Part shown: positions 11,465-21,660 of the stretch, piece by piece | Layout of the letters: every line of letters begins with the position of its first letter | Position numbering within the stretch: the first letter of the stretch is position 1 | The notes under the pieces: model-generated | Seen by the model: the letters and a program-made list of their open reading frames with translations, nothing else | What the model was told of the DNA's origin: nothing | The model's database searches: none | NCBI GenBank assembly: GCA_013339895.1 | Contig: JABACO010000015.1 | Coordinates: 1,208,867-1,272,866, forward strand | Direction: 5' to 3' | Source of the DNA: Ephydatia muelleri | Taxonomy: Eukaryota > Porifera > Demospongiae > Spongillida > Spongillidae | Length of the DNA stretch: 64,000 bases | Made by a program: the position numbers and the translations under genes

Positions 11465-11513
11465 TAGTCTCGTTCCCAGACCAATATGACGCAATGTTTA
11501 TCGCATAATGTAT
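11465..11513 (+). repeat. Left terminal inverted repeat
   Basis: The 49 bp are identical to the reverse complement of 14021-14069. The sequences diverge immediately inward. Confidence 0.92.
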
Positions 11514-12455
11514 AAACACGCTCGTACACTGCTGCAACTTAAGAACTTACTTCACAGGACAAGTGTGCCACGAGATCCTAAAAATAATGTTCATGCAGCA
11601 GAGGAATTTCTTAAGGTTGTGGTCTCTGGACACATTCTAGCTGCAACAATGAAGCATTTCAACATGGCTGATACTAAAAGTACACCTGATACTTCTTTAA
11701 TCCCAGAAGATATTATGAAATATTCACCACAGGAAAGATGGATAGTGCTTCAGAAAGTTGTAGAGTCGCTTGTGAAGAAGCATGTAGATTTCTCTCTGGA
11801 TGATCAAACAAAATGTGGAAGCAATGACAGAGTGCTCAGTTATGCCCAGCAAGTTACTGCCCTGGGACTGTTGTATTTAGAATTTCAAGATGGAATCCAT
11901 GAAGGTGATGGTTTAAGGATACTGCGATGCTGGAAATTTTTTACCCCTTTGTTCAGATGTGCGAACCATAAAAATTATGCCATCGAAGCAGTTAACCTTC
12001 AGTGGCAGTATGTTTCTTTGTCACCAAGACAAGCCATGCAGCTTCTGTGGTCAAGGTTTATAAATACGCATGGAAGACCAGGCGGAAACATACCTGCTGA
12101 CCTTCACATGGAGCATATAAACAGGTCTTGCAAAACTGTAATGAAGAACTTAGGATCAAACCTAACAGAGAAATCATTAGACAGAGTGGGTAGATGTATT
12201 GGTCCAGTGGTGAATGTTACTAACAGGTTTGATTCTGAGACTGGTGTTGTACCAGAAAATGCCCTTCATTCTGTAGCATCAGTACAGAAGGATTTAGATG
12301 CAATTGTGGCACAGTTAACACAGGAAGATGTATTTGAGGATTCAAAGGGTCGAAAGCATAAATCCTTTCCTAAACTTACTGGCAATGTGTACATGAATCT
12401 CAACTCTACAGCATTATTAACATGGATGAGGAGCAAAGCTCTGAATCTAAAATGA
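11508..12455 (+). CDS. DUF6589-like protein of the transposon, N-terminally short
   Basis: A 315-residue frame starting with the ATG inside the left terminal repeat. The segments KNNVHAAEEFLKVVVSGH, NYAIEAVNLQWQYVSLSPRQA and LLWSRFINTHGRPGGNIPADLHMEHINR match my recollection of the DUF6589 domain, common in multicopy genes of sponges, cnidarians and fungi. Full-length relatives have a longer N-terminal half, absent here. The conserved His-, Asn- and Asp-containing block (NTHGRPG..D.HMEH.N) is retained, but I cannot assign a catalytic role. Its 3' end faces the helicase stop, about 95 bp apart. Confidence 0.7.
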   Translation: MYKHARTLLQLKNLLHRTSVPRDPKNNVHAAEEFLKVVVSGHILAATMKHFNMADTKSTPDTSLIPEDIMKYSPQERWIVLQKVVESLVKKHVDFSLDDQTKCGSNDRVLSYAQQVTALGLLYLEFQDGIHEGDGLRILRCWKFFTPLFRCANHKNYAIEAVNLQWQYVSLSPRQAMQLLWSRFINTHGRPGGNIPADLHMEHINRSCKTVMKNLGSNLTEKSLDRVGRCIGPVVNVTNRFDSETGVVPENALHSVASVQKDLDAIVAQLTQEDVFEDSKGRKHKSFPKLTGNVYMNLNSTALLTWMRSKALNLK

Positions 12456-12550
12456 AGACCGTACAACATGTTTGCATTTTTAATCAGTATTTTTTGAATC
12501 ATTTACATGTCAGTCTGTACACACATAACTGAAATACATAAACATTATAA

Positions 12551-13887
12551 TCAACACTGTCCTGACACAACACATTTTTCACACTTACAAGACTTAGAAC
12601 ATACATCACAACAATTGCAGCTGCTAATAGGAGACATCAATAAAGCATCATCACAAAAATCCATAAATAATAGTTGTCTCCTACACAACAATACATTGGT
12701 GCAGTACCCCATCATGGCTTTTGCTGTATACTTGTTGTCAGATAATGAAAAATACAAACTTGCCCATGACAGTTTTCCATCCCTGCCTGCTCGTCCTGTT
12801 TGCTGTACATAGCTCTCGATGTCTTCTGGTGGGCCCCAGTGTATTATATGGCGCACATTTGGGCAGTCTATGCCCATTCCGAAAGCTGTAGTGGCAATTA
12901 CAACTCTTAGTACACTATGAGGGTTTGTAAATTGAGAAACAATTTGGCTTTTAATATCTTTTTCAGTACATTGAGTGTACATATCAACCAGTCTATATTT
13001 TACAAGGACTGCTTTACCAACTGGAAATGTGAAGGATGCACCTAGTGTCTTCTTGAATTGTTCATAAAAAGAAGCAACTTCTAAATGTCGACGACAATAT
13101 ATGAGCACTCTGTCTGTCTGATCTTTGTACTTTAGCAAGTCTTCTGTAATTTTGATGACAATTGTGTCTAACGATGATTTTTGGTAAACTGAATACAATA
13201 TATTTGTCTTCGTTGGTGGTACATACACAACTACTGGATCATCCAAACATAGTCGAGATATCGCGTGTTTCCTAGTTGACTCTGTTGCAGTAGCTGTTAA
13301 GGCCATGATCCTGGTATGGACTGGTATGATGCTGCGAATTTCCCCAATGCGTGCAAACTCTTTTCTAAAGGAGTCACCCCTATATACTCAATAAAAATTA
13401 AGAGTATAATGCACAATAAAATGCATGGTTTGACTTAACTTACCAGGTTTTCACACAGTGAGCTTCATCCACCACAAGAGCCACCAAGTCATCCTTATAC
13501 TTCCTCGTCAAAAGCATCTCCTGCCAATGTTTGCAACCTATTAAGGCTTCAGGACTCATAAAAACTAACTGATAGCCTCCATGCAGCACTCCACGGGTTA
13601 CAGAAGGATCCTCTTGAGCTTGACCAACAAATTGTGTTGCCAGTCCTAGTAGTGAATACTTTTTTACTTGGTCCATCATCAAAGAAATTAAAGGCGATAC
13701 GCAAATCACAATTGAAGACCTTGTCTTTCCCCGAAGGTGATCGAAAACGTACGGTAACAGAACATAACATAGAGTTTTACCGTATCCTGTTGGCAAAATG
13801 ACAAAACAATCACTTCTGCTTGTCCTTCAATGTCTCCACTTTCAGCTCTGTCATCGCGAAACGCACAGCTCGTTCGACCGTATCCAT
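12551..13887 (-). pseudogene. RecQ-like superfamily 2 DNA helicase of the transposon, small 5' lesion
   Basis: Two exons on minus, 13887-13444 and 13379-12551, with a 64-bp GT-AG intron. Motifs: Walker A PTGYGKT, motif II DEAHCVKTWGDSFR (RecQ signature), ALTATAT (motif III), ATTAFGMGIDCPNVRHIIHW (motif V), QQTGRAGRDG (motif VI) and a C-terminal cluster CNCCDVCSKSCKCEKC typical of the RecQ zinc-binding region. The start MDTVERAVRFAMTELK..LKDKQ is followed directly by the DCFVILPTG block in another frame. The usual residues between LKxxQ and the Walker A strand are missing, and the exon sum is 1,273 nt, not a multiple of three. This is consistent with a small frame-breaking deletion near 13815. 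Confidence 0.8.
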
Positions 13888-14020
13888 ATTTACACTTAGT
13901 GTGGGTCTGGGTCGAGCGAATGGTTGCGTATTTGTTTATGTACATACGTCATAATTAATGTGCGCACGAATTCCAGGCTTTGGCACACTTCCGCCCCATA
14001 CGAAACACCAGACCTATACG

Positions 14021-14069
14021 ATACATTATGCGATAAACATTGCGTCATATTGGTCTGGGAACGAGACTA
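14021..14069 (-). repeat. Right terminal inverted repeat
   Basis: Exact reverse complement of 11465-11513, followed by the duplicated target ATAAAATGA at 14070-14078. Confidence 0.92.
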
Positions 14070-14237
14070 ATAAAATGATCCTACGCCAATAATCACGAGT
14101 GCGCGTGCTATGAATGGTCAATAATGATTTCATGCACGATCTTGTTGCGCGCGCATATCCCACACTTACACTTAAACAGTATTACGGGCTGCACACTCAA
14201 GTTACACTTTGTGAGTAACAAGATGAAGATCCAAACT

Positions 14238-15662
14238 CTACTCCCTCTCTAAAGGCAAATACCTCTTGTGGCGGTACACAAGTGCAGTCAAAAATGCCGC
14301 CAGGCAAAAGCCGGAAACAAGGAAGAAGTAGCCAAACCAGTCCAGGTAATCAAACAGGTACGTGGAGATCACTGCACTCACAGCAGTGGACAGACTGTTG
14401 GCAGTGAACAAGATGCCATAGTTCGTGCCAAAGTGCTTCGACCCAAATGATCGAGCCGCTGCTGTTGGAAAGAGGGAGAAAATGCCGCCAACACAGAAGA
14501 ACAGCACGCTCACCCACACGATGAACATGACCCTCCCCGCCATGATAGTCGCGTAGAAGGTAAGCACAAACGTTGTCATGACAGCTATCAGGCACACCAA
14601 CCCCACCTTGTAGGTGAACTTGTCAGCAAAGACACCCCAAAATATCCTCCCAGCAGAATTGAAGATTGCGCTCACAGAGCCCACTGCAGCCAAGAAGTGG
14701 TCGTCCTTTATGAATACCTGTCCGAATAACTTGTACTTGGTTGCTGTGGTGAATACTGCTGACACAATCAGGAAGAAAAGAAACCACAGGTGGTAGAAGC
14801 CAAAAGTTCTAAGCATCTGCAGTGGAGAGAGATCGGTGATCCTGTTCTGGGTTGAAGACAGAATGCTGGATGTGCTCTCTTTTATGGCCTTCAAATGGGT
14901 CCCCAGGGGGGTCTCTGAATTAACACTTCGAATGGCATTCTTGTCAGTCCTCTCCTGGGGGGCGGCGGTTATCTGATCTTCAAAGTCACTTTCAGGCATG
15001 GTGGCGGGAGGATTGGTGAGGAGGAGGGATCCCAAAACCTGCATGGCCATGTAAACTCCGCCAAATATCAGAAACGAGTACGGGACTTTGGAAAGAATGT
15101 CCGGGTGTTCAAAGTAGCCACTGTCGGAGAGTGGATGGTTGAGAGGGTTAATGTATAGCGTCTGCATGTACGCGAATAGCACCGCTCCCAGCCCAAAACC
15201 AGAGGTGACAAAGCCACTGGCAAAACCTTTCCACTTGGGAAGCCAGTGGACGGCACAGGCCAAGGGGCCAATGTAACCGATCCCCAGACCCAGTCCAAAC
15301 ATGACTCCATAAGTGAAGACAAGCATCCAGAAGGAGAGCTTTATGGCAAAGAAGGATAGCATCACTCCCCCACTCATGATCAGGCTACCAGCCATGGTGG
15401 CAAGGCGGGGCCCGATCTTGTGGTCCAGCCAGCCCCCGAGGAACATGGAGATCCCCTGGAAGACAATGGCAGAGGCGTACACCAAGGAAGTGGTCTCCAT
15501 CCGGAGGTCATGAGGGCTGGACTGGTTCCGGATGTAGGACGTGATGTAGGGGGAGAGGTTGCCATAGGTGTAGACGGTGCCCAGACTAAAGTGGATGATG
15601 AACCCCCCGAGGAGAACAAGGAGGGCACGTGGGGGGGGCAACCAAGAGGGCCAACATCTCAT
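14238..15662 (-). CDS. MFS transporter copy C (OFA-type), intact
   Basis: Intact intronless 474-residue carrier. TM1 is ALLVLLGGFIIHFSLGT. Motif A is GGWLDHKIGPRL (about residues 76-87), followed by SLIMSGGVMLSFFAIKLSFW and MFGLGLGIGYIGPLACAV. A hydrophilic loop of about 75 residues (PPATMPESDFEDQ onward) separates two six-helix halves. The second half has WGVFADKFTYKVG as the repeated motif A and ends YRHKRYLPLERE. Architecture and the N-terminal PPPR..LLGGF start fit the oxalate/formate-antiporter-like (OFA) family. The substrate cannot be read from sequence. It is the only copy of four with an unbroken frame. The absence of introns in an intron-rich region suggests retroposition or transfer before the local amplification. 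Confidence 0.85.
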   Translation of the reverse strand: MRCWPSWLPPPRALLVLLGGFIIHFSLGTVYTYGNLSPYITSYIRNQSSPHDLRMETTSLVYASAIVFQGISMFLGGWLDHKIGPRLATMAGSLIMSGGVMLSFFAIKLSFWMLVFTYGVMFGLGLGIGYIGPLACAVHWLPKWKGFASGFVTSGFGLGAVLFAYMQTLYINPLNHPLSDSGYFEHPDILSKVPYSFLIFGGVYMAMQVLGSLLLTNPPATMPESDFEDQITAAPQERTDKNAIRSVNSETPLGTHLKAIKESTSSILSSTQNRITDLSPLQMLRTFGFYHLWFLFFLIVSAVFTTATKYKLFGQVFIKDDHFLAAVGSVSAIFNSAGRIFWGVFADKFTYKVGLVCLIAVMTTFVLTFYATIMAGRVMFIVWVSVLFFCVGGIFSLFPTAAARSFGSKHFGTNYGILFTANSLSTAVSAVISTYLFDYLDWFGYFFLVSGFCLAAFLTALVYRHKRYLPLERE

Positions 15663-15881
15663 TGTTCATATGCTGCTGTTGTTGCGAGGTGTTCGCGAGC
15701 GTAGAAGGGTTATTTATTTTGTAGATTTGTAGTTATGTCCAACAGTGCCTTCTTTTCAACGTCCTTCTGAAGACTCCTTGGAGTGGGAGTGTATGTAATA
15801 TGCTACGTACAGGATGTATTTGCTGGGGGGTTGGGAGGGAGGGAGAGAGGAAGAGTACAATAAATGTTCTTTCCAGTTCTA

Positions 15882-16680
15882 GGGTCATTACAAGTGAAAT
15901 CAACGCAATTATTGGTATCTATGTTTCAATATCGTTAAGATAGAGCTAAAATATTTTTACTGCAAATAGATTGTTCAAATGGGTGTGGCTTTCTTCAAAT
16001 TGTGCAATGTATAGCATTTTTTATGTTTCTTAATTCTTAATGCTGGTATTGAAAATAGTACTTTCTAAGTTCTTTAGGTGTTCCAAGTTTGAGATGGCAT
16101 GAAAAGAAGTAAAAACCACCATTTGATTTTGTATTAAAATTATGTGATAGTGAGTTATAATTAAAAGCATTGTGGTTTTTAGTGTTTCAAGTTTGATTTA
16201 TCGTTAGAATATTTACTAATAAAATGCAATAATTTTTCAAATGTAATCTAATGAACGGTTAATAAATCCTCCAGAACATTATAAATCACATTAATTGATT
16301 AAAAATTTTCATCTTTATACTTATTAAAGGTAATCAGATTTTAATAGCACAGTTCGCTTCTTCAAACTTGAAAGACCTAAAGAACATTGTGCACTCTAAA
16401 AAATCAGAACAAAGTGTTCTTTTATAATACCAGCGTTAAGCATAACATACATAGCACATTTTGAAGCACACTCATTAGCCTCTCATTGTAGCTCTATATG
16501 CAATGCACATCGAGATTTCAGTATTGTTTACATTCATTTGTGGTCCAATGTTTTCACACTTTGTGGTGATTCGAATTTGGAGTTAAATATTTTGTATAAC
16601 TAAAGAGTGCAACACTGAAACCAACAAAAAAAAAATTGAAACATAGATGTCGATAATAGTGTTGGATCTTGGAATGACCC
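15882..16680. mobile_element. About 800-bp foldback element
   Basis: The ends are inverted: GGGTCATTxCAAG at 15882 and its complement ending AATGACCC at 16680, with ATCTATGTTTCAAT next inward on both arms. Further in, ATGCTGGTATT..TTCTTTAGGT..TCAAGTTTGA on the left pairs with the complement on the right (about 16360-16440). It has no coding potential, is very AT-rich and is absent from the paralogous spacer upstream of MFS B. Target duplication is unclear. Confidence 0.7.
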
Positions 16681-16834
16681 AACACATAAATCGTACACTT
16701 AAGTTAAAACGTATTCATAGTAACACAAAACAAGTCTCTTCCTCTTTGGTTGTATCCCGACCAAGTAACACGCATGTAAGTTTGTACATATGCATTTGTA
16801 CCTCTATGTCGGCGGATGCTACATTTAGTGCACT

Positions 16835-17168
16835 ATATGGGAACGTTTCCGCGAAAAGGGACCGACCCTTTTCATGTGTCGTGTGACCGATCCATAATCT
16901 GACATACGTCCAGTGGTTCCACAATATACACATCCATGTTAGTGCACAGCATTTACGAAAATATCTGGGTCGAAAAGGATCTATACATTACCAGTACGCG
17001 CAATGGAAATGTAGCTGCAATGCGTGGCTAATAAAAAAATTCAGCGCCTTACAACTCCATGACAGATACTCAGATTCTCAGTGCGTAATATCTAGAAGCA
17101 AGGTGTAGAGGACATTTCAGACTTCCAGAATATTGAATCTTGACCTTTTCGCGGAAACGATCCCATAT
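16835..17168. mobile_element. MITE copy 1
   Basis: Terminal inverted repeats read ATATGGGAACGTTTCCGCGA at left and the complement of ATATGGGATCGTTTCCGCGA at right. Internal sequence (CAGTACGCGCAATG.., CCTTACAACTCCATGACAGA, GTAGAGGACATTTCAGACTT) recurs inverted at 56928-57191, proving a dispersed family. ATAT at each end may include the target duplication. Confidence 0.8.
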
Positions 17169-17341
17169 GATGTTGCGAGGAAGCGAGGGAGGACGAGGAA
17201 ATCTTCACGATAACCTTTATGCGCATCATGCCAGCGTTCAATGAGCATTGCCCTCACCTTTGTGTCGATAGTTGTTTTGTTTTTTCAAGTTCTTCATTTT
17301 CTTGCTATGCCCACGCGGATTTCTATGGGAGCATTTCAAAG

Positions 17342-17389
17342 AAAGTAACAAACCACAAAGCCATACTGGTGCTGTGGGTTTGTTACTTT
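17342..17389. repeat. Short hairpin
   Basis: AAAGTAACAAACC..ACA pairs with TGT..GGGTTTGTTACTTT across a loop of about 15 nt. No function is assigned. Confidence 0.6.
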
Positions 17390-17970
17390 GCTACATGCAA
17401 CAAAGCTTCATGTCCCACGTGATCCTATGGCCACTCAAAATTTTTGGATATACATGCAATCAAGTTGACGCGGTGTATTTTAGTGGGATTTCGATCGACA
17501 ATGTAGCAAGGACCCCAAAAATAAAAATAGATTTAAAAAATAAAAAAAATAACAAATAAAAACACTAGTTGATTAGGCAGCAAACAGTAACTATAATTCT
17601 CCATTGAGAGAGCTTTCAATTTATGCTACACTGGAGCACATGATGCAACACCTGTAAGTTGTGAAAGAGAGGAAGCATAGTACAAAAAGACACCAATTAG
17701 AGAGTCATATCATCCCAATGATGTAACATTAAAGGGTACTCATATCAATTTGGCAACCTGCTGGGGGCTGCTACCGGCAGCAGTGTTTGAAGTTAGGAAG
17801 AAGGTAGTCTCGAGGAAAAGGTACGCTGGAATGTCCCAGCCTGCTCGGAGAGTGGGAATTATGCGTGTTCAAGTATTTTGTACCTGGAACTGAGCAACAC
17901 TTTTGTTTCTTCGAGAGGGACAGTGCCCGGCAGTGTGATACCTTCAAGTTATTAGCATTTTGATCTTATT

Positions 17971-18055
17971 CACAATGGTGTGCGGGTGGGAGGCGGAGGC
18001 GATGTAAGGGGCCAGGTTGCCATACTCGAAGAGGGTGCCGAGGCTGAAGTGAATG
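17971..18055 (-). pseudogene. MFS copy D exon fragment
   Basis: About 85 bp nearly identical to MFS copy D at about 19838-19935, encoding FSLGTLFEYGNLAPYIAS then SHPHTI with a short internal deletion. It is a relic of an additional transporter copy or of an unequal exchange. Neighbouring sequence (17850-18330) matches the spacer upstream of MFS B. Confidence 0.75.
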
Positions 18056-18465
18056 GATGTGTTCCGTTCACAAATGCATGGAACACGCAAAATTCCAATT
18101 GAATCATTCCCATCAGTGGGTGTGACATAGATTCCTTTGCCCCTCCCTGTGGAAACTGGGTGCTCAAAAGACATGCAGGCGGACTCTACATCAATGTGTC
18201 TTTAGCAGGGCATATACGGATGGTGCAAACATCAGGTCGAATTTTTTTGTGTGCATACATGTAGTATTCCTCTATAAATATGCAGCCTGGTAACGAGGCT
18301 AAACTCCTGCAGCATTGAATTTAATTAGAAATAGTACCAGGAACTGTCAAAGGGTAATTAAAGCTGATATGCATACTGGGATATGAATATGCAAAATGTC
18401 CATAATAATGCATCTTGATACTGAGAGTATTACAACACACATACACACTGGTGCAGCAAATCAAG

Positions 18466-19988
18466 TCAATCTCTCTCCTGATGACGAAGAAAAGATAAGT
18501 ACCTTCTGTGACGATACAGAAGTGCAGCCGCAAATGCCACCAAACAAAATCCAGAATTGAGAAACAGATAGCCGTACCAGGAGAGACGAGGCAGGACAAA
18601 GGAGGTGATCACGGCACACAGGACAGCTGAGAGGCTGTTGGCGGTGAACAGAATGCCATAATTTGTGGCAAAGTACTTTGACCCAAACGATCGTGCAGTG
18701 GCAGTGGGGAAGAGTGCATATAACCCTCCAACACAGAAGAACAGACCACAGACCCACACAAAGAACATCCCTTTCCCTGCCACAACGGAAGCATAGACAG
18801 TCAGCAACAAAGCCGACATGACAGCAGTCATGCACACAAGACCAGCCTTGTAGTTGAACTTGTCCGCAAATGCTCCCAGGATCAAGGACCCTGCAGAGTT
18901 ACAGATAGCACTGGTGGAACCCACAGTGGCCAGAAAATGGTCGTCCTTTATGAACCTCTGACCGAAATACTTGTACAGAGTCACGACGGCCGTGACAGCT
19001 GTCCCAGCGCAGGCCAAGAGCAGCCAGAGGTAGCAGAAACCACGGGTGCTCACCATCTGACGGGGGGTCAGGCTGGTGATGACGTTGGGGGTCCAGGACG
19101 AGGTACCGTACATCTTCTGCCCCTCGGTCTCCAACAGACCACCCCCACCACCACCACCCCCACCCGAAGTGCTAGTGTTGTATTCCTTGCTCACGGATAG
19201 GTGGGCGCCCGGTTCATCGTCCTCCACTGACTGTACACCGAAGGAAAGGGGAGGAGGAGGGGATCCTTGCAAGGTGGAGTCGATGCTCGATGTGGGCTCG
19301 ATGCTGTTGTTGATACGTGGGCGTGGCCGACTCCTCCCCTTTGCCGGTGGATTGGCTAGGAGGAGGGCCCCGCTCATGAGCGTGACCAGGTGCACGCCTC
19401 CAAAGACCAAGAAGGAAGAGGGGATTCTGGAGAGGACGTCGGGGTGGGTGAAGTAACCTTCTTCTTCCTCGGGAGGGTAGTTGTGAGGGTTAATGTAGAT
19501 CGTTTGAAGGAAGGCAAACACAGCGCCGAGTCCAAATCCTGAGAGAATGAGGCCATTGGAGAAGCCCTTCCACCGGGGCAGCCAGCGAATGGCGCAAGCC
19601 AGAGGGCCGACGTAGGCCAAGCCCAGGCCCAATCCAAACATGGCCCCATAGGTGAATAGGAGGAACCAGAAGGAGAGCTTATGGCAAAGTAGGAGAGCAT
19701 CACTCCCCCGCTCATGATTAGGCTCCCGGCAATGGTTGTGAGGCGCGGGCCGATCCTGCGGTCTAGCCAGCCGCCCAGTACCATGCTGAGGCCTTGGCCC
19801 ACCACGGCGACGGAGTAGAGGAGGCTGGTTGTGCCCGTGGTGATGGTGTGCGGGTGGGAGGCGTTGCGGATGTAGGAGGCGATGTAAGGGGCCAGGTTGC
19901 CATATGCGAAGAGGGTGCCGAGACTGAAGTGAACGATGAATCCCCCAAAGAGGACGAGCAGTGTCCGAACACGAGGGGGAATGGCCAT
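18466..19988 (-). pseudogene. MFS transporter copy D (OFA-type), one frameshift
   Basis: Diverged paralogue starting MAIPPRVRTLLVLFGG at 19988, with motif A GGWLDRRIGPRL, WLPRWKGFSNG, a longer central loop containing a nine-glycine run, and the second-half motif LGAFADKFNYKAG. It ends LRHQERD at the stop at 18466. At about 19680 the sequence encoding YFAI-KLSFW has two A residues where copies B and C have three. This shifts the first quarter out of frame with the rest; without that base the protein would be about 507 residues. Intronless. It could be a homopolymer error or a real null. Confidence 0.78.
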
Positions 19989-20718
19989 CTTGTGAAAAGG
20001 TTTGTTTTATTCCTCTGCTACCGTCCTCTGGCACGATTTGTGTTCGCTGCCTTCAGTGTGTTAATTTAGACCGTTGCCGCCAGGAGTGAGGGCGGCTAGC
20101 CGGCTCTGGTAGGAGGAGACGAGGAAACAAAAAATGTCACAACGAAGCTAATGCTACTGTTGTGATCACCTCAATTCTAACTCTAGCCCGTAGAGCTACG
20201 GTGCCATGCCAATCATGAATTGGACAAAGCCACACCCACCCTTTACATAACATCACAGATTGTTTGTTTAGGCTACCTGTGTCAGCCTGAAAGCTTAGTC
20301 AAGTGAGCAATTGAACCAAACGCCGCCACCAAAATGCGAACAATTTATTGTTTAAAATGTTACATACGGTAAGCTTTACTTGACAGGACAAGAGTTCGGA
20401 CCGGAAGGGGGAACCGCTTATATTGGCCTTACCTCTGCCCTTACCATTCTGATGCCTTTTGGGACAAGCTGGTCCAACTTGCCCGGCTCCAGGCCTTAGA
20501 GTTATTTGGCTATAGGATGAGCGTCACTAATTTGCCCAGTGTACCGCATTGGACACTTTTGATCAGGCTTGGATGCAGGCCCAGTAGAGAGGTGCCCCCA
20601 TCTTCGTTCCCTCTCCCATCATGCTGCCACTGCAATTGCTTCAGTGTCTGCTCCTTGGGGGTTGGATCGATTTTAATTTGAGCGCATAACCGGACCTTAC
20701 TTGTACAGGTTGAGATGT

Positions 20719-20762
<44 letters not shown>

Positions 20763-21660
20763 CATGTGTGTTTCTATATGCTGTTATCTTTTGCAAATTG
20801 GACCATTTTCATGTATGTACATGCCACTCTCCTATAAATTACCATCATTAATGGAACAATAAAAACTCAAGCAGTGGAAGAGTTTGTTGATGCTATCCCT
20901 CCCAGGCTGGGTTTAAACCTGTACAGCAGAAAGTTCTTTCACCCAAACTGGAAAACTGAGATTCAATGTCCTCTATGACCGCTCTTTTCAGGCAGAAAGG
21001 ACACATTTGCTGTCCTCCTCCTCCCCAGTCCTCTCTCCGTGGCTACCAGTGGTCCTCTCTGAGTGTTTGGGTCCTTTAGAACTAATCAGTTTTAGGAAGC
21101 AATTAAATGGTGGCTTGGACTAGATTTCTCCTTGCATATGGTAAGACCTAGTGGAGATGTAGTCGTCAGGCCCAACACACGAAGTGGTATTTGAGTCAGG
21201 TTAGCACACAGCTAGGTGCCAAGGTTGAGGTAGGAAACAACTTCACATTCGATCGTAGCCACCCTAGGTCAGCAGCCATCCTTTGTTCAGAACTGAGCCC
21301 TGCAGTATTTCGACCTCCCTTGTGACCTCATCGTTAAAATTCACTCAGTTTCAGAAGCAGGAGCTGGAGAGATCAGGATGTACAGCGCCCCTTGTCGTGA
21401 ACTGGATGGTCTGTCCCACACATTGGAGATCTATGGTGCCTGGGCAATGAGGTCATAATGCCAGCTGAGGTTTTGAGCAGCTGTGAAACCAAGTCTGTAG
21501 TGTTACAAGATTTGTATGGCCAACTGAACATTCCTACCTTGTTATGTGTGTGTTGTATGAATACACCATGGACGTACCACACATGTCGATTTATAGGTTT
21601 TCCGGTTTAACTCCGCCCCCGTGAAGATGAGCCGAGCTTAGAAAAAAGTTTCTGCTCAAC
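19989..21660. other. Intergenic region between MFS D and DNAJC30
   Basis: No gene is supported. It contains a (GT)n microsatellite at about 20719-20762. Otherwise it is unremarkable single-copy sequence within this window. Confidence 0.5.

Larger units (their letters stand above)
11465..14069. mobile_element. DNA transposon with 49-bp TIRs carrying DUF6589-type and RecQ-like genes
   Basis: The ends are a perfect 49-bp terminal inverted repeat (11465-11513 and 14021-14069) beginning TAGTCTCGTTCCCAGACC. Immediately outside is the 9-bp direct repeat ATAAAATGA at 11456-11464 and 14070-14078. The 2,605-bp element contains a plus-strand DUF6589-like frame and, convergent with it, a two-exon RecQ-like helicase on minus. 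The flanks rejoin into a sequence found uninterrupted at about 8052-8145, which acts as an empty site. The DUF6589-like frame looks N-terminally short and starts within the left repeat, and the helicase has a small deletion. This copy is probably a deleted derivative of a larger element, mobilised recently enough for its repeats to stay identical. Confidence 0.85.

Noticed and set aside
11465..14069. Helitron or Mutator identity for the transposon
   Set aside because: The helicase is RecQ-like, not PIF1-like with a Rep domain. No MULE transposase is visible, although a 9-bp target duplication alone would fit Mutator.
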